Part shown: piece after piece, positions 62,201 through 64,000 of the stretch
How the letters are laid out: each line of letters starts with the position of its first letter
Numbering within the stretch: the stretch's first letter is position 1
Source of the DNA: Gordonia liuliyuniae
Lineage (GTDB): Bacteria; Actinomycetota; Actinomycetes; Mycobacteriales; Mycobacteriaceae
NCBI RefSeq assembly: GCF_021739025.1
Contig: NZ_JAKKOT010000003.1
Coordinates: 62,001-126,000, forward strand
Length of the DNA: 64,000 nucleotides
Reading direction: 5' to 3'
Notes under the pieces: generated by a model
Seen by the model: the letters and a program-made list of their open reading frames with translations, nothing else
What the model was told of the DNA's origin: nothing
Databases searched by the model: none
Program-made: the position numbers and the translations under genes

Positions 62201-63790
62201 CTACGTTGCGTCGGAGGTGGCGGGCGCGTCCTCGACGACCTTGCGCGGAGTGAACCAGCCGAGGAACACGGCTCCGACGGCCAGCACGCCCCCGAGCACC
62301 ACGAACGCGGTCTGTAACGGTTCCTCGAACGCGGACCGCGCCCCGGCGGTGATGTGGTCGGCGATCGGTGAGGCCACCGGAGGCAGTTCGTCGCTGACCT
62401 TCACCGCACCGGCCATCGAGCCGCGGATCGCGTCGTCGGCGATCGCGGCCGCATCGGGGTCGATCTTCTCCAGTCGAGTTCTCGCCTCGTCGGCGGTGGG
62501 GCCGATCCGGTCCTCGTAGCCTGCGGCCATGATGCTGCCGGCGAGGGCGATGCCGATCGCGGCGCCGAGTTCGCGAGCTGTGTCGTTGACTGCCGACCCG
62601 ACCCCCTGGTTGTCCAGCGGCGTGTTCGACATGATGGCCGTGGTCGACGGCGCCGTCGACAGGCCGATACCGACGGCGCAGACACCGAGCAGCACGCCGA
62701 CCTTCCAGTACACGTCGATCTCGAAGACGCCCAACGCGATCACGCCGACGGCGGCTATGCCGATGCCGATCGCCAGCACGAACCGCAAGGAGTCGAACCG
62801 CACGGCCACCCAGTTGCCGATCATGGCGAAGGCGCCGACGCCGACAACCATCGGGAACAGGGCGACCGCCGACTTGAGCGGGGAGTAGCCGAACACGAGC
62901 TGCAACTGCTGGAGGATCAAGAAGAACGCGCCGAACGAGGCGAGGAACTGCAACGCCACCGCGAGCGACCCGGACGCGAACGCGCGGTTCCTGAACAAGT
63001 CGACATCGAGCAGCGGATCGGCGCGCCTGCGCTCGATGACGATGAACGCCGCGATCAACGCGATGCCGCCGATCAGGCAGACCAGGATCAACGGATCCGA
63101 CCAGCCGCGGTGGGGCGCCTCCAGGAGACCGAAGACGACGCCCGCGATGGCGGTCATCGACGTGAGCGACCCGCCGACGTCGAACCTGCCCGGATTCTCG
63201 TCCTTCGACGAGCCGACGGTCAGCACGAGCACGAACACGACGGCTGTGGACGCGGCGAAGGTGATGAAGACCGAATGCCAGTGGAAATAGTTGAGGAGGA
63301 CTCCGGTGATGAAGAACCCGGCGATCGCGCCCGCACCTGCGACGGCAGCCCACACACTGATCGCCACGGCGCGCTTGTCCGTCGGGACGCCCGCGGTAAT
63401 CAGCGACAGCGTGGTCGGCATGATCAGCGCGGCGCCCGCACCCGCGACGACGCGCGTGATGATCAGCTCGGTCGGTCCGTCGACCCAGATCGCGGCGACT
63501 GATCCGGCGCCGAACACGACGAGACCCACCAGGAGGACGCCACGTCTGCCCACGCGGTCGCCGATCGCACCGGCCGGGAGTAGGAGCGCGGCGAGGGCGA
63601 GGGTGTAGCTGTCGAGGATCCACGTCATCTGCGCGTTGGTGGCGCCGGTGTCGGCTGCGATATCGGGCAGTGCAGTATTGAGGGCGGCCATGGCCGCGAC
63701 GACGAGGCTGACCGCGGCGCACGCGATGAGGACGAGCCACGCGGCCCGGACGGTCGTCGTTCTGTCATCGGTTCGATATCCAACACGCAT
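62201..63790 (-). CDS. MFS transporter, DHA2 type
   Basis: From the ATG at 63790 the protein has 529 residues and 14 predicted helices. DHA2 markers include MAALNTALPDIAADTGATNAQMTWILDSYTLALAALLLPAGAIGDRVGRRGVL with motif A and ISVWAAVAGAGAIAGFFITG. A periplasmic loop before the last helix (EDRIGPTADEARTRLEKIDPDAAAIADDAIRG) is typical of 14-helix drug exporters of actinobacteria. The upstream GTG at 63835 falls inside a palindrome and is less likely. Likely export of a drug or lipid; substrate unknown. Confidence 0.9.
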   Translation of the reverse strand: MRVGYRTDDRTTTVRAAWLVLIACAAVSLVVAAMAALNTALPDIAADTGATNAQMTWILDSYTLALAALLLPAGAIGDRVGRRGVLLVGLVVFGAGSVAAIWVDGPTELIITRVVAGAGAALIMPTTLSLITAGVPTDKRAVAISVWAAVAGAGAIAGFFITGVLLNYFHWHSVFITFAASTAVVFVLVLTVGSSKDENPGRFDVGGSLTSMTAIAGVVFGLLEAPHRGWSDPLILVCLIGGIALIAAFIVIERRRADPLLDVDLFRNRAFASGSLAVALQFLASFGAFFLILQQLQLVFGYSPLKSAVALFPMVVGVGAFAMIGNWVAVRFDSLRFVLAIGIGIAAVGVIALGVFEIDVYWKVGVLLGVCAVGIGLSTAPSTTAIMSNTPLDNQGVGSAVNDTARELGAAIGIALAGSIMAAGYEDRIGPTADEARTRLEKIDPDAAAIADDAIRGSMAGAVKVSDELPPVASPIADHITAGARSAFEEPLQTAFVVLGGVLAVGAVFLGWFTPRKVVEDAPATSDAT

Positions 63791-63819
63791 CGTCAGTTCA
63801 CCTGTTTCTCTAGCAACTT

Positions 63820-63837
63820 GTGTAACTGTAGTCACAC
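63820..63837. promoter_or_regulatory. Candidate repressor palindrome before MFS gene
   Basis: GTGTAACTGTAGTCACAC is symmetric apart from two positions: GTGTnACT-GT-AGTnACAC. It lies 30 bases from the MFS ATG and 33 from the divergent gene, as expected for a TetR-type operator controlling both. No TetR gene is seen inside the window. Confidence 0.55.
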
Positions 63838-63870
63838 GGGAAGATAACCACCCCGAACGAGCGAAAGTGG

Positions 63871-64000
63871 ATGATCATGGCTGCAGATCGAGTCGCGCGG
63901 TCTTCCGAACTGAGCGAGGTCCGACTCCACCTCGGACGACTGCTGGTGTTGGTGGCGGGGGTGGTCGGGATCATCGCCCTTCTCGTCCTCATCGTCACCA
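63871..64000 (+). CDS. N-terminal part of a membrane protein, cut by window edge
   Basis: The frame opens at ATG 63871 (or 63877) and stays open to the edge for 43 codons. It encodes MAADRVARSSELSEVRLHLG followed by a hydrophobic helix RLLVLVAGVVGIIALLVLIVT. It diverges from the MFS gene across the palindrome. Too short to assign. Confidence 0.55.
   Translation, partial: MIMAADRVARSSELSEVRLHLGRLLVLVAGVVGIIALLVLIVT

Overview
The window is high-GC actinobacterial chromosome from a mycolic-acid-containing member of the Mycobacteriales. Gordonia or a close relative is my best guess. The evidence is a DprE1-family flavoprotein, an antigen-85-like mycolyltransferase candidate, PhoP/PhoR, ClpC1, KstR with its cholesterol side-chain genes, and a gene order (phoPR-HIT, purD, esterase, purB, purC, ptrB, emrB, purS, purQ, M18 peptidase) that I recall from M. 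tuberculosis Rv0757-Rv0800. No transposase, integrase, phage gene or CRISPR array was seen.

Layout. 1-3.7 kb (minus): 5' part of otsA, a 55-residue protein, a TipA-type MerR regulator with a promoter-embedded operator, and a ThrE-family exporter. 3.8 kb: tRNA-Thr(TGT). 4-9.3 kb: a DprE1-like oxidoreductase, a GyrI-like protein, and an overlapping esterase-RidA-winged-helix operon. 9.3-14 kb: phoP-phoR, HIT protein, RecQ-like helicase. 14.3-31.6 kb: the purine block (purD, purB, purC, purS, purQ) interleaved with LtrA, a Tat lipoprotein esterase, oligopeptidase B, a Hen1-Pnkp RNA-repair pair, an EmrB/MarR pair, a glutathione peroxidase and an M18 aminopeptidase.

31.6-44.4 kb: an HxlR/QorB-like divergent pair, an exported LVIVD-DUF305-beta-propeller operon, clpC, a Pro/Gly-rich membrane protein, an SGNH hydrolase, and an acyltransferase divergent from an antigen-85-like protein. 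44.5-54 kb: divergent kstR/fadE34, then fadE28-fadE29-chsH2-chsH1-ltp2 and an acyl-CoA ligase. Two palindromes matching TNNAACNNGTTNNA sit in the kstR/fadE34 gap and before fadE28, so the region reads as a KstR-controlled unit removing the last three side-chain carbons of sterols. 54-64 kb: two DUF732 lipoproteins, an ABC-F ATPase, a flavin monooxygenase with a beta-lactamase-fold esterase, a solute-binding/VWA fusion, an SDR, an MFS pump and the start of a membrane protein.

Less routine signals: the Hen1-Pnkp cassette lies between genes adjacent in M. tuberculosis and is bounded by two hairpins; two intergenic palindromes 42 kb apart have identical 21-base arms; three other hairpins share an inner core; two convergent junctions carry tandem repeats that copy stop codons; the DprE1-like protein has Thr where DprE1 has the benzothiazinone-target Cys; and ChsH2 appears to lack the zinc-ribbon cysteines of its DUF35 domain.
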